Origin: an uncultured Blautia sp.
GTDB lineage: Bacteria > Bacillota > Clostridia > Lachnospirales > Lachnospiraceae
Reading direction: 5' to 3'
DNA: 37,252 nt
Assembly (NCBI GenBank): GCA_934378195.1
Contig: CAKRPO010000018.1
Location: 1-37,252 of the forward strand
The number at the start of each line of letters is the position of its first letter. Position 1 is the stretch's first letter. Below are positions 23,462-31,731 of the stretch, one piece after another. Below the pieces are notes generated by a model. The model did not search any database, was not told the DNA's origin, and saw nothing but the letters and a program-made list of their open reading frames with translations. The position numbers were made by a program, and so were the translations under genes.

Positions 23462-24034
23462 TTATTTGTTATTGTGTACGACTCTCTGAAATGCAAGAAA
23501 AACTTCCATATCAAAATTTTTGATCTCATCGATCATAAGTTCTATCACTGTACTGATATCAAACGCTTTGCGGTAAGGCCTGTCTGAACTCAGTGCTGCA
23601 TACACATCACAGACCCGTAGGATTCTGGCTCCCAGTGGAATACTGTCGCCTCTGAGATTGGAAGGGTAGCCGCTGCCATCATAATTTTCATGATGATACA
23701 AAATGCTCTGAAGCACCAGCTCTGAATACTCCTGGTTCTTCAGCTCTTCATATCCCAATGAAGAATGCATGCGGACATATTTCAGTTCTTCTATCAGAAG
23801 AGGATCGTTTTCCTGTCCATTGATGTATCCGGTAAGTTTCAGCTTACCAATATCATGAAGCATTCCGGCAATCGCCATCTGATAACAGAACTCTTCGTCC
23901 TTTCCCAATTCAGCAGCTACTGCGTAGGCCAGATTGCTGACAACGATTCCATGCTTCAATTCCTCAGAAAGATCAAATTCCAACAATCTGTCTCCTGACT
24001 TGATCATTTCTGTCTCTGTCGGCCCTGTCTGCAA
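23462..24034 (-). CDS. HD-GYP domain protein, candidate c-di-GMP phosphodiesterase
   Basis: About 190 residues, almost entirely one HD-GYP domain. The metal-binding HD is in MLHDIGKL (residues 60-61). A conserved MHSSLGYE, then YHHENYDGSGYP with HHE at 114-116 and GYP at 122-124, then GARILRVCDVYAALSSDRPYR complete the set. The domain hydrolyses c-di-GMP in studied members. There is no sensor or receiver domain. I prefer the TTG start at 24034, eight bases after AGGAGG; the GTG at 24043 sits on the ribosome site itself. It lies between hemZ and hisS with gaps of 18 and 12 bases. It is an unexpected passenger in a housekeeping operon, and a c-di-GMP riboswitch lies 6.5 kb upstream. Confidence 0.85.
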   Translation of the reverse strand: MQTGPTETEMIKSGDRLLEFDLSEELKHGIVVSNLAYAVAAELGKDEEFCYQMAIAGMLHDIGKLKLTGYINGQENDPLLIEELKYVRMHSSLGYEELKNQEYSELVLQSILYHHENYDGSGYPSNLRGDSIPLGARILRVCDVYAALSSDRPYRKAFDISTVIELMIDEIKNFDMEVFLAFQRVVHNNK

Positions 24035-24052
24035 TATGTCCACCTCCTGCTG

Positions 24053-25603
24053 CTATAACCAGGTATTGATTCCTGTGCGTTTTCGTTCGATCATTTCATC
24101 AATACGGTCAATGTAATTTGTAACGTCTTTGACATTTTCCACACGCTCTATGCGCTTGCCATGATCAAAGACCAGTTTGGAAGAACCGCCTGCGCCCAGC
24201 GCGATGATCGGCTGTTTTTCCTCCATAATTAGTATATTGTAAATCCCGGCTTTGTCAACCTTTGCATAGCCAACATTCTCAAAATTTCCCTTCATATTCT
24301 TCTGTCGATACAGATAATACGGACCCATTTCCATTTCGTAAGCTACTTTCATGGTCATATCCATGATTTCCTGGTTGTTTTCAAATGTCATTTCCTGATA
24401 TTTATCCTTAAAAATATTCAGTCGAGCTGCTCTTTTTACCGCCAGTGAATGTACCGTCACGCTGTCCGGTGCAAGTGCACGTACTTCATTCAAAGTATTC
24501 TCAACCATTGCTTTATCTTCGCCAGGGAGTCCCACAATCAGATCCATGTTAATATTGTCAAATCCACAATCCCTCGCAAGAAGAAATGCCTGTTTCGTCT
24601 CTTCGACTGTATGACGGCGACCGATAATATCCAGTGTTTCCTGATTCATTGTCTGTGGATTGACCGAAATCCTCGTAATTGGATAATTCCGGATCATCAT
24701 CAGCTTTTCTCTGGTAATACTGTCCGGTCTGCCCGCCTCGATCGTAAATTCAGCAAGGTCTTCACATCCAAAATTCTCCATCAATGCATCCAACAGGACT
24801 TTCAGCTGTTCCGGTTCCAATGTCGTCGGTGTACCACCGCCAATATAAACCGTATCCAGTTTTCGTCCTTTTGTTTTCATAATCAAAGCCACTTCTCTGA
24901 TTTCTTTGCAAAGTGCATCCAGATACTGATCTACCCGCTTCTTCCACTGTTTCAGTGGATAAGAACTGAACGAACAATACAAGCAGATGCTCGGGCAGAA
25001 CGGAATACCCACATAAAGGCTATACCCCTTTTCGTAGTCAATATCCTTCAGAATCTCCCGTTCTCTGTTTGCTATGGTAATTGCAAGTGCTGTCTTCTGC
25101 GGACTTACCATATAACGCTCGCGCATTTCCTGTGCGGCCTCTGTATTTTTCATTCCAGACTCTATCAGTCCCATCGCAAGCTTTGCAGGACGAATTCCAG
25201 TCAGATTGCCCCATGGAAGTGTCTTCCCGGTCAGTTTGACCAACAGCTTATATAATGCGATCTTGACGGTATCTTTGCGTTCTTTACGAAGCGCATGTGC
25301 ACGTTCTTTCGCGTCATCCCCTTGTGTATCCACACAAGAAACAAGGGCATCCGAAGATTGCCCTTCTATAAATTCTGCACTTGTCACGCCTTTATTCTCA
25401 TGATCTTCATATCGAATCAAGCAGGAATCATCCTGTTTTTCAATCCGAAAATAAAGGTCACAGCCCTCTTCCTCTTTTTCATAAAAGGAACTGATCTCAC
25501 TTCCCGGATAAAATGCGCGAATCAATTCATATATATCATGCTCAAATTCTCTGTCCAGGAACAGAATACCAATCTTATACAAATGGATTATACCTCTTTT
25601 CAT
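24053..25603 (-). CDS. hemZ: HemZ-type radical SAM coproporphyrinogen dehydrogenase
   Basis: Radical-SAM enzyme of the oxygen-independent coproporphyrinogen III oxidase (HemN-like) family; the HemZ branch is typical of Firmicutes. 516 residues from ATG 25603. The iron-sulfur cluster motif is CPSICLYC with Cys203, Cys207 and Cys210, after YVGIPF. The SAM-binding blocks YIGGGTPTTL, ITRISVNPQTMNQETLDIIGR and NMDLIVGLPGE follow. The N-terminal 140 residues are the HemZ-specific extension ending WGNLTGIRPAKLA. The start is uncertain: TTG 25582 has a better ribosome site (AAGAGGT) and overlaps the hydrolase stop by 8 bases, against 29 bases for the ATG. The true substrate in anaerobes is debated. 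Confidence 0.92.
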   Translation of the reverse strand: MKRGIIHLYKIGILFLDREFEHDIYELIRAFYPGSEISSFYEKEEEGCDLYFRIEKQDDSCLIRYEDHENKGVTSAEFIEGQSSDALVSCVDTQGDDAKERAHALRKERKDTVKIALYKLLVKLTGKTLPWGNLTGIRPAKLAMGLIESGMKNTEAAQEMRERYMVSPQKTALAITIANREREILKDIDYEKGYSLYVGIPFCPSICLYCSFSSYPLKQWKKRVDQYLDALCKEIREVALIMKTKGRKLDTVYIGGGTPTTLEPEQLKVLLDALMENFGCEDLAEFTIEAGRPDSITREKLMMIRNYPITRISVNPQTMNQETLDIIGRRHTVEETKQAFLLARDCGFDNINMDLIVGLPGEDKAMVENTLNEVRALAPDSVTVHSLAVKRAARLNIFKDKYQEMTFENNQEIMDMTMKVAYEMEMGPYYLYRQKNMKGNFENVGYAKVDKAGIYNILIMEEKQPIIALGAGGSSKLVFDHGKRIERVENVKDVTNYIDRIDEMIERKRTGINTWL

Positions 25604-26204
25604 AACCGATTGTTGTAGATACATCATGTCCCGGATAGACTTCAGTCTCATCCGGAAGTGCTTCAAGCAGTCTGTGCAAACTGTTTACGATTGCTGATGT
25701 ACTTCCTTCCGGAAAATCTGTCCTTCCGACAGAGCCACAAAATACAGTATCGCCGCTGAACAGCACGCCCTCATCTTTCAGATAATAACAGCAGCTTCCA
25801 ACTGTGTGTCCCGGCGTCTCAATCATCTGAACTGAAAATCCTGCCAGTTCCACCACCTGCAGATCTGTAAGATAAACATCTGCATTCAGCGTATAACCAT
25901 GCATATGATATGCTGTCAGATTAATTCTTGGATCCTGCAGTGTCTTTTCTTCTTTTTCACAGGCATAAATCGGAATACTATATTTATTCTTAAGTTCTTC
26001 TGCTGCAAGAATATGATCAAAATGACCATGTGTAAGAAGAATAGCCACCGGTCTGCCCTGCATTTCAAGAATCTTCTGTTCGATTCTGTCCGCACAGTCA
26101 CCTGGATCGATGATCAGCATCTCGCCTGTTTCTTTATTCTTCAGCAGATAGCAGTTGGTCGATACACTTCCAACAATACATTTCTGTAAATCCAGTTTTT
26201 TCAT
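25575..26204 (-). CDS. MBL-fold hydrolase, glyoxalase II-like
   Basis: Metallo-beta-lactamase fold hydrolase of 209 residues. The metal-binding motif is THGHFDH (His59, His61, Asp63, His64), followed by ETPGHTVGS, LFSGDTVFCGSVGRTDF and the final YPGHD. This is the compact YcbL-like branch of the glyoxalase II family, lacking the C-terminal substrate domain of true GloB. It could hydrolyse a thioester, but the substrate is unknown. It starts 23 bases after the rel stop with GAGGA upstream, and its 3' end overlaps the start of hemZ. In many clostridia the same gene sits in this place between rel and hemZ. Confidence 0.92.
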   Translation of the reverse strand: MKKLDLQKCIVGSVSTNCYLLKNKETGEMLIIDPGDCADRIEQKILEMQGRPVAILLTHGHFDHILAAEELKNKYSIPIYACEKEEKTLQDPRINLTAYHMHGYTLNADVYLTDLQVVELAGFSVQMIETPGHTVGSCCYYLKDEGVLFSGDTVFCGSVGRTDFPEGSTSAIVNSLHRLLEALPDETEVYPGHDVSTTIGYEKRYNPFV

Positions 26205-26227
26205 TTTCTTATCCTCTTCTTCAATGA

Positions 26228-28558
26228 TCAGCCAGTTGTACGCTCTACATCAATGACACTTTCAATCTGACGGATCTTGGCAACAAGTGATGATAGCTCT
26301 TCTTTGCTGCCTATTTCAAAGCTGACAGAGATTGTTGCCTTCTCCTGCTTACTGGTACGGCTGTTAATGCTTCTCATATCAATCTTACGCTCTGTAAATA
26401 CCTTGGAAAGATCTACCAGCAAACCAGTACGGTTGTTTGCATATACCTGAATCTCTGCCATATATTTCTCCGAACCTTTGTTATCTGTCGGCTGCCATTC
26501 TGCCTCGATCAAACGGGAACGGTCTGTTTCTGACATATTCAGCACATTCACACAGTCTGTACGATGAATCGTGATTCCACGTCCTCTTGTAACAAATCCG
26601 ACGATCTCATCACCTGGAATCGGACTGCAGCATTTCGAAAAGCGGACAGCAACATCATGGATTCCCTTTACAACAATTCCGCCCTTATTCTTGGTGACAT
26701 GTAATTTTTCCTGCGTTTCGCCAGCAGCTTCCAAAACCTGCTCATCAGTAAGATTCTTCTGATTCTCTCTGTCATAAGCTTCCATAAGCTTATTGAAAAC
26801 CTGACCTTCTTTCAGCCCGCCATGACCGATTGCCGCCAGAACAGAATCCCAGTCACGGAATCCATATTTATGCATGACAGACTCCAGGAACTGCGGTTTG
26901 GTATAAATTCCAAGCTTGTATCCCTTTGATTTGGCATACTGGGTCAGCATATCCTTACCTTTCAGGATATTATCTTCTTTGAGTTCTTTCTTAAACCACT
27001 GGTTAATTTTATTCTTCGCCTGTGTACTCTTGACCAGTTTTAACCAGTCACGACTCGGTCCCTGAGAGTTCTGTGACGTGATGATCTCAATACGGTCACC
27101 ATTCTTGATCTGATACTCAATCGGTACCAGCTTGCCATTTACACGAGCTCCAACCATGCGGTTACCAACTGCACTGTGTACACTGTAAGCAAAATCGATT
27201 GGTGTAGAACCATTCGGCAGATTCTTGACATCTCCCTGTGGGGTAAAACAATAAACACTGTCTGCAAACAGATCCAGGTCATTCTTCAGAAGACTCATGA
27301 ACTCTCTGTTGTCAGACATATCCTTCTGCCATTCCAGAATCTGACGGAGCCAGTTGAGCTTTTCTTCCTCACGCTTGTCAACCGGCACCTTGCCATCAGA
27401 AGATTCCTTGTATTTCCAGTGGGCTGCGATACCGTACTCTGCTGTCTTATGCATCTCAAATGTACGAATCTGAATCTCAAACGGCTGTCCATTCGGTCCA
27501 ATCAGTGTAGTATGCAGAGACTGGTACATATTTGGCTTCGGCATGGCAATGTAATCTTTAAATCTGCCCGGGATTGGCTTATACATCTCGTGGATGACAC
27601 CAAGAGCTGCATAACAGTCCTTGACTGTATCTACCAGAATACGGACAGCGAACAGATCATAAATCTGATCGATTGTCTTGTCCTGATTAACCATCTTCTT
27701 ATAAATACTGAAAAAGTGCTTGATTCTTCCGTCAACCTGCGCCTTGATGGACGCTTCATCCATATGCTGTTTGACCTGCTTGACAATATTATTGACAAAT
27801 TCCTGTCGTTCACTCTTACGAAGTGCTACTTTATCAACCAGATCATAATATACATCCGGCTTGAGATATTTAAGAGAAAGGTCATCCAATTCTACTTTAA
27901 TTTTGGAAATACCAAGTCTCATAGCAATCGGAGCATAAATATCCATTGTCTCGCGTGCCTTTTCCTGCTGTTTCTCAGGGCGCATATACTGAAGAGTTCG
28001 CATATTGTGAAGGCGGTCAGCAAGTTTGATCAAAATAACACGGATATCCTTTGCCATTGCAAGAAACATCTTTCGAAGGTTCTCGGCCTGGAGTTCTACT
28101 TTGTCTGCAGAATAACTTAACTGTCCCAACTTGGTAACGCCATCTACCAGAAGCGCAACTTCTGCGCTGAATTCCTTCTCTACTTCTTCTGTTGTCATCC
28201 AGGTATCTTCTACTGCATCATGAAGAAGTCCTGCAACAATCGTCTCTTTATCCAGTTCAAGATCTGCAAGTATGATTGCCACACAAAGAGGATGTATGAT
28301 ATACGGTTCCCCTGATTTTCTCTTCTGGTCCTTGTGGGCGTCGCTGGCCACTTCGTAGGCTTTCTGTATCATGGAAATATCCGTAGAAGGATGATATTTC
28401 TTCACACTGGCGATCAGCTCATCATACAGGACCTCCGGACTGGTAAAATCCTGCATGGTCTTTACTGCTGCATCTGCTTTTTTTACGGATTCGAGCTTCT
28501 CCTGCTCCGCCTTGTCCATTGTTTTTTCAAGCTGTACATTCTCTTTCTTCTCTGCCAT
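26228..28558 (-). CDS. relA: Bifunctional (p)ppGpp synthetase/hydrolase Rel
   Basis: Makes and degrades the stringent-response alarmone (p)ppGpp; 776 residues from ATG 28558. A GTG three codons upstream is less likely. The N-terminal HD hydrolase domain has IIHPL and LLHDAVEDT with the catalytic His-Asp. The synthetase domain has the RFKDYIAMPKPNMYQSLHTT block; RFKD marks bifunctional Rel enzymes, while EXDD marks synthetase-only RelA. TGS (VYCFTPQGDVKNLPNGSTPIDFAY), helical, zinc-finger-like (KCCSPIPGDEIVG) and C-terminal ACT (IQVYANNRTGLLVDLSKVF) domains complete the usual order. It is the second gene of the operon, 69 bases after apt. Confidence 0.97.
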   Translation of the reverse strand: MAEKKENVQLEKTMDKAEQEKLESVKKADAAVKTMQDFTSPEVLYDELIASVKKYHPSTDISMIQKAYEVASDAHKDQKRKSGEPYIIHPLCVAIILADLELDKETIVAGLLHDAVEDTWMTTEEVEKEFSAEVALLVDGVTKLGQLSYSADKVELQAENLRKMFLAMAKDIRVILIKLADRLHNMRTLQYMRPEKQQEKARETMDIYAPIAMRLGISKIKVELDDLSLKYLKPDVYYDLVDKVALRKSERQEFVNNIVKQVKQHMDEASIKAQVDGRIKHFFSIYKKMVNQDKTIDQIYDLFAVRILVDTVKDCYAALGVIHEMYKPIPGRFKDYIAMPKPNMYQSLHTTLIGPNGQPFEIQIRTFEMHKTAEYGIAAHWKYKESSDGKVPVDKREEEKLNWLRQILEWQKDMSDNREFMSLLKNDLDLFADSVYCFTPQGDVKNLPNGSTPIDFAYSVHSAVGNRMVGARVNGKLVPIEYQIKNGDRIEIITSQNSQGPSRDWLKLVKSTQAKNKINQWFKKELKEDNILKGKDMLTQYAKSKGYKLGIYTKPQFLESVMHKYGFRDWDSVLAAIGHGGLKEGQVFNKLMEAYDRENQKNLTDEQVLEAAGETQEKLHVTKNKGGIVVKGIHDVAVRFSKCCSPIPGDEIVGFVTRGRGITIHRTDCVNVLNMSETDRSRLIEAEWQPTDNKGSEKYMAEIQVYANNRTGLLVDLSKVFTERKIDMRSINSRTSKQEKATISVSFEIGSKEELSSLVAKIRQIESVIDVERTTG

Positions 28559-28627
28559 TTCTCCCACCTGCCTGCCGTTATTTCTTATCGTTCACTCCAC
28601 CGTAATTTCACTGTCGCTGCTGATGTA

Positions 28628-29152
28628 TTATTTACCTTCGTATCTGATCACAGAAGCTACATCATAACCGGCAAGTTTCTCACGGCCTTTTAATCCTGCA
28701 AGCTCCATAAGGAAAACAACTTTGACAACTTCGCCGCCAAGTTCTTCTACCAGTTTAATCGCAGCCTCTACTGTGCCACCTGTTGCAATCAGATCATCAA
28801 TGATGGCTACTTTCTGGCCTGGTTTTATAGAATCCTTATGCATCTCTATGGTTGCACTTCCATATTCCAGATCATAACTCTTGGATACTGTCTCACATGG
28901 AAGTTTACCTTTCTTACGAACCGGTACAAATGGTTTATGAAGATTATAAGCAATCGGCACTCCAAAGATGAATCCTCTGGATTCCGTTCCGACGATCACA
29001 TCCACATCTGTGTCTTTGAGACATGCCTGCATGGAATCAATCGCAAGCTGAAGACCATCTGCATCTTGCAGAACACTTGTAATATCTCTGAAAATGATGC
29101 CCGGTTCAGGAAAATCCGGAATACTTCTTACGTAATCTTCTATTTTTTTCAT
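28628..29152 (-). CDS. apt: Adenine phosphoribosyltransferase
   Basis: Purine salvage enzyme that makes AMP from adenine and PRPP; 174 residues from ATG 29152 (MKKIEDYVRSIPDFPEPGI), with GGAGG eight bases upstream. Upstream in-frame codons are leader sequence containing the promoter. The PRPP-binding motif is VAIIDDLIATGGT (about 120-132). Adenine-specific features include FPEPGIIFRDIT at the N-terminus and the flexible loop KGKLPCETVSKSYDLEYG. It is first in the apt-rel-MBL-hemZ-HD-GYP-hisS-aspS operon; apt next to rel is conserved through Firmicutes. Confidence 0.97.
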   Translation of the reverse strand: MKKIEDYVRSIPDFPEPGIIFRDITSVLQDADGLQLAIDSMQACLKDTDVDVIVGTESRGFIFGVPIAYNLHKPFVPVRKKGKLPCETVSKSYDLEYGSATIEMHKDSIKPGQKVAIIDDLIATGGTVEAAIKLVEELGGEVVKVVFLMELAGLKGREKLAGYDVASVIRYEGK

Positions 29153-29216
29153 TTTGCGTACCTCCGCTTGTTTTCTTTTCCTATATTTCTGATATAAATC
29201 ATAAATCTGGTTTATA

Positions 29217-29245
29217 ATTATATCACTTTTTTGCGACAGAATCAA
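29217..29245 (-). promoter_or_regulatory. Promoter of the apt-rel-aspS operon
   Basis: Minus-strand -35 TTGATT (29245-29240), 17-base spacer, consensus -10 TATAAT (29222-29217) with an extended TG. It is the only clear promoter for the seven genes down to 20376. Confidence 0.85.
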
Positions 29246-29286
29246 TGACTAACCCATTTCCACCGTTCTTCTGGCAGCGCAGAAAT

Positions 29287-29320
29287 GAAAAAAAAAGCCG
29301 CCCGCATACAGGCAGGCAGC
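29287..29320 (-). terminator. Intrinsic terminator after the metalloprotease gene
   Basis: Minus-strand hairpin GCTGCCTGC / GCGGGCGGC (29320-29312 with 29305-29297, two G-U pairs) followed by a long T run. It separates the metalloprotease from the apt promoter. Confidence 0.85.
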
Positions 29321-29348
29321 CTTTCTTGTTCTTAAAACGGTTCTTTTA

Positions 29349-30350
29349 TTATTTCCAGATTGCTGAATAAGCTTTCAGGATTGCATCTGCTCTGGCTGTT
29401 GTTACAGTATCCAATGCTGACTGGATCGCCTTATATGTATTCGGGCGCTGACTGCTTAAAGCCGCACCGTTCAGCATGTAATCCTTAACAGATTCTGCGA
29501 AGTATTCAGATGCATTCTGTGTGGCATATGCTTTATTATATCCTGTGAATTTTGACTTTTCACTGCTGTATACAGATGCAAATGCTCTGCTCTGATCTAC
29601 GTTTCCTGCGATGAATGCGAGAAAGTGACCCAATTCGTGATAAACAGTCTCATCTTCTTCCTGAAGGGTAATGCTCCGGGATCTTGCATCAAAATGTCCC
29701 GCATAAGCCGCACTCGGATCAACCGTTACTGCAAATCCCATTCTTGCATATGCATTCAATACTCTGCTGTCCATCTTTGGTGCGATGGATGCAACATTAC
29801 TCACTGTGTGCTTAGTGGCCTTCTGGCTGGCCGTATTGCTGGATGATGTGGATACCTTTACAGTGGAATTTGAAGCTGATACGGACTGTGTTGCTGCAAC
29901 GGTAGTTGTCGTCTTCACCGTGGTTACCACCTTCTCTGTAACAACTTTCTGTTTTGATTTCTTTGTGTACTTCTCAGAAGTTGCTGTCTGCACTGTTGTC
30001 TGCGTTTTTACAGTAGTCTTACCTTTCTTCTTTGTCTGCGTTGTTGACTTTTTCTTGTTTGGAAGCTTTTTGGTATATGATTTACTAGACGCTTTTTTCA
30101 GTTTGACTTTCTTACGTGTTGTCTTGGTCTTGGAAGTAGTCTTCGTCGTTACCTTCGGTTTCGATGCCAACGGTGTATCATCTCCTGTAAGAGTCGTTTC
30201 GATCACCGGGTCTGTATAACTGGAAAGCTCCGGTATATCAGACGGCTGCATCACCATGGCAAAACTTCCTGCTGCGATCACTGCAGCTGCTGCAACACAT
30301 CCTGCTGCAACTTTCTTTTTCTTCAAAAACTCTTTTACTTTTCTTTTCAT
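29349..30350 (-). CDS. Secreted lethal-factor-like (ATLF/PPEP-like) zinc metalloprotease
   Basis: 333 residues from ATG 30350, with AAAGGTG seven bases upstream. Residues 1-13 are strongly basic and 14-34 form a hydrophobic signal or anchor segment. Residues about 60-185 are a Lys/Thr/Ser-rich low-complexity linker with very high positive charge. The C-terminal about 145 residues are the catalytic domain, with zinc motif HELGH (238-242) after VYHELGHFLAF, the downstream glutamates in ASEYFAESVKDY (282, 286) and RPNTYKAI. That pattern matches the anthrax-lethal-factor-related family that includes the C. difficile Pro-Pro endopeptidase. Predicted role: cutting surface proteins outside the cell. 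It is expressed from its own promoter through a c-di-GMP-I riboswitch. Pro-Pro specificity is inference. Confidence 0.82.
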   Translation of the reverse strand: MKRKVKEFLKKKKVAAGCVAAAAVIAAGSFAMVMQPSDIPELSSYTDPVIETTLTGDDTPLASKPKVTTKTTSKTKTTRKKVKLKKASSKSYTKKLPNKKKSTTQTKKKGKTTVKTQTTVQTATSEKYTKKSKQKVVTEKVVTTVKTTTTVAATQSVSASNSTVKVSTSSSNTASQKATKHTVSNVASIAPKMDSRVLNAYARMGFAVTVDPSAAYAGHFDARSRSITLQEEDETVYHELGHFLAFIAGNVDQSRAFASVYSSEKSKFTGYNKAYATQNASEYFAESVKDYMLNGAALSSQRPNTYKAIQSALDTVTTARADAILKAYSAIWK

Positions 30351-30410
30351 ATTATCACACCTTTCAGATACGACGTACCAAACTTCAATGCTGTCTGAAC
30401 TTAAACATGC

Positions 30411-30438
30411 AAAAAAACCGTTTAACAAAATTAAACGG
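30411..30438 (-). terminator. Riboswitch expression-platform terminator
   Basis: Minus-strand hairpin CCGTTTAA-(5)-TTAAACGG (30438-30431 with 30425-30418) directly followed by seven T. It lies between the aptamer and the metalloprotease start, 60 bases before the ATG, so it can only act as a leader attenuator. Confidence 0.88.
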
Positions 30439-30500
30439 CCGCACATGATAATCCAGATTTATTCTCAAGTTTGTAAATACGTCACTAAATCAGAATTTAA

Positions 30501-30585
30501 TGCGGCAACCGGCTGTCTTAGCCTCACGACCTTAGACCCATGGCTTTGCGTCCCTGCCTTTCAACAGGTTTGCCTTTATGCTATA
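30501..30585 (-). ncRNA. Cyclic-di-GMP-I (GEMM-I) riboswitch aptamer
   Basis: On the minus strand the leader carries the GEMM-I hallmarks in order: AAAGGCAAACC, a P2 stem CCUGUU/GGCAGG capped by a GAAA tetraloop, the invariant GGGACGCAAAGCC, a P3 stem with a tetraloop-receptor-like GUCUAAGG...GGCUAAGAC, and the closing GGUUGCC. The position two bases before the C of GCAAACC is G, as in c-di-GMP binders; cGAMP-type variants usually have A at the ligand-contacting position. The predicted transcription start is at the very 5' edge, so the P1 stem must be short. A terminator follows at 30438-30411. GCCGCAU at the aptamer 3' end (30507-30501) can alternatively pair with GUGCGGC at 30444-30438. Whether ligand turns expression on or off is not decided by sequence. 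Confidence 0.9.
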
Positions 30586-30586
30586 A

Positions 30587-30615
30587 GTATAGTTTTTTTC
30601 CCATGAAATGTCAAT
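30587..30615 (-). promoter_or_regulatory. Promoter of the riboswitch-metalloprotease unit
   Basis: Minus-strand consensus -35 TTGACA (30615-30610), exactly 17 bases, -10 TATACT (30592-30587). Initiation is expected near 30580, immediately before the aptamer core. Confidence 0.88.
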
Positions 30616-30713
30616 ATTTTTTCGTATGTTTTCGTAATTCAATTTTCAGACTTTTGTAATATTTATAGCAAAAGATCTACTGTGAACAATACAACAAAAG
30701 CTTCTATAGATTA

Positions 30714-30742
30714 TTGCCTGAAAGCAACTACTCTGCTATACT
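30714..30742 (+). promoter_or_regulatory. Promoter of the lipoprotein/pilus-like operon
   Basis: -35 TTGCCT (30714-30719), 17-base spacer, -10 TATACT (30737-30742) with an extended TG. The leader is about 35 bases with no riboswitch. The 98 bases between this and the divergent riboswitch promoter show nothing else. Confidence 0.8.
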
Positions 30743-30782
30743 ATAACTCAAATATAACTTCTTATTTACAAGGAGCACTGAT

Positions 30783-31712
30783 ATGAACCGAATTCTTCAT
30801 TTCCAACTCCTTGCCATAATATTGTGTCTGTCAGTCGCTTTGCTGACTGTTACGGGCTGTGGATCCTCTGCTTCGCAGAATTCAGACGAGCCACCTGTCT
30901 ATTCGCCGCTCCAGGTTCTTGTTCCTGAAGCCCCCGGCAAAGATACACTTGGATCGTCGCCACTGCCCCTGGATGTATCCAACATCCGTCAGGGCTATTT
31001 TGTCGCACAGTCTGATTCATCTGACCTGACCTGCAGTCTGCAGATTGTCTCCCCATCTGGTGTCCTTTATTCTTATTTTGTTGCACCCGGCGAAGAAGCA
31101 GTCATAAATTTCGCAGAAGGCAACGGTGATTATACAATCACCGGATATCAGCAGGTTCAGGGCGATCAGTATGCTGCACTTTACAGCGAAACAGTAACTG
31201 TACAGCTTGAAAATGATTTTCTGCCATTTCTGTATCCAAATCAATATGTAAATTTTTCACCGAACAGTAAGGCCAGCCAGCTGGCTCTTTCCATAGTTGA
31301 TGAGAACACTGTTGATGTGGATGCATTGCAGCAGATTTATGATTATGTTGTGTCAAATCTGACATATGATTACGAAAAGGCTGACACTGTTACTACCGGA
31401 TACCTCCCTGATCTCGATGATACACTTGAAACGGGAACCGGCATCTGCTTTGATTATGCGGCACTTACTACTGCTATGCTCCGAAGCTGCGACATTCCGT
31501 GCAAACTTCAGATTGGCTACGCCGGAGATATCAAGCATGCCTGGATTGATGTATATATCCGTTCAAAGGGCTGGGTTAACCAGGCTGTGTCCTTTAAAGG
31601 GGATACATGGACTCTTATGGATCCGACCTTTGATTCCAACAGTGATGACAAAGAGACCATCCAGGAATACATCGGTGACGAAAGTAATTACACTGTACAA
31701 TTCACACGTTAA
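30783..31712 (+). CDS. Lipoprotein with transglutaminase-like domain
   Basis: 309 residues; AAGGAG seven bases before ATG 30783. The signal peptide ends in lipobox VTGC with Cys26, so it is anchored to the outer face of the membrane. A Ser/Pro-rich stretch with a Pro-Pro motif (DEPPVYSP, about 35-42) links to a beta domain (65-145). The transglutaminase-like catalytic domain (about 165-300) has Cys222 in GTGICFDYA, His252 in IKHAWIDV and Asp280 in LMDPTFD, all three intact. Such domains act as transglutaminases or proteases; the substrate is unknown. First gene of the pilus-like operon, 19 bases before pilC, and divergent from the metalloprotease. Confidence 0.88.
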   Translation: MNRILHFQLLAIILCLSVALLTVTGCGSSASQNSDEPPVYSPLQVLVPEAPGKDTLGSSPLPLDVSNIRQGYFVAQSDSSDLTCSLQIVSPSGVLYSYFVAPGEEAVINFAEGNGDYTITGYQQVQGDQYAALYSETVTVQLENDFLPFLYPNQYVNFSPNSKASQLALSIVDENTVDVDALQQIYDYVVSNLTYDYEKADTVTTGYLPDLDDTLETGTGICFDYAALTTAMLRSCDIPCKLQIGYAGDIKHAWIDVYIRSKGWVNQAVSFKGDTWTLMDPTFDSNSDDKETIQEYIGDESNYTVQFTR

Positions 31713-31731
31713 TGGCAAAAGGAGATTTTCT

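Noticed and set aside
27176..28120. 314-codon plus-strand open frame opposite rel
   Set aside because: Antisense to strongly conserved Rel catalytic domains; no promoter or ribosome site.
31366..31731. N-terminal extension of PilC in the same frame
   Set aside because: It overlaps the end of the lipoprotein gene, is not membrane- or GspF-like, and ATG 31732 has a clear ribosome site.
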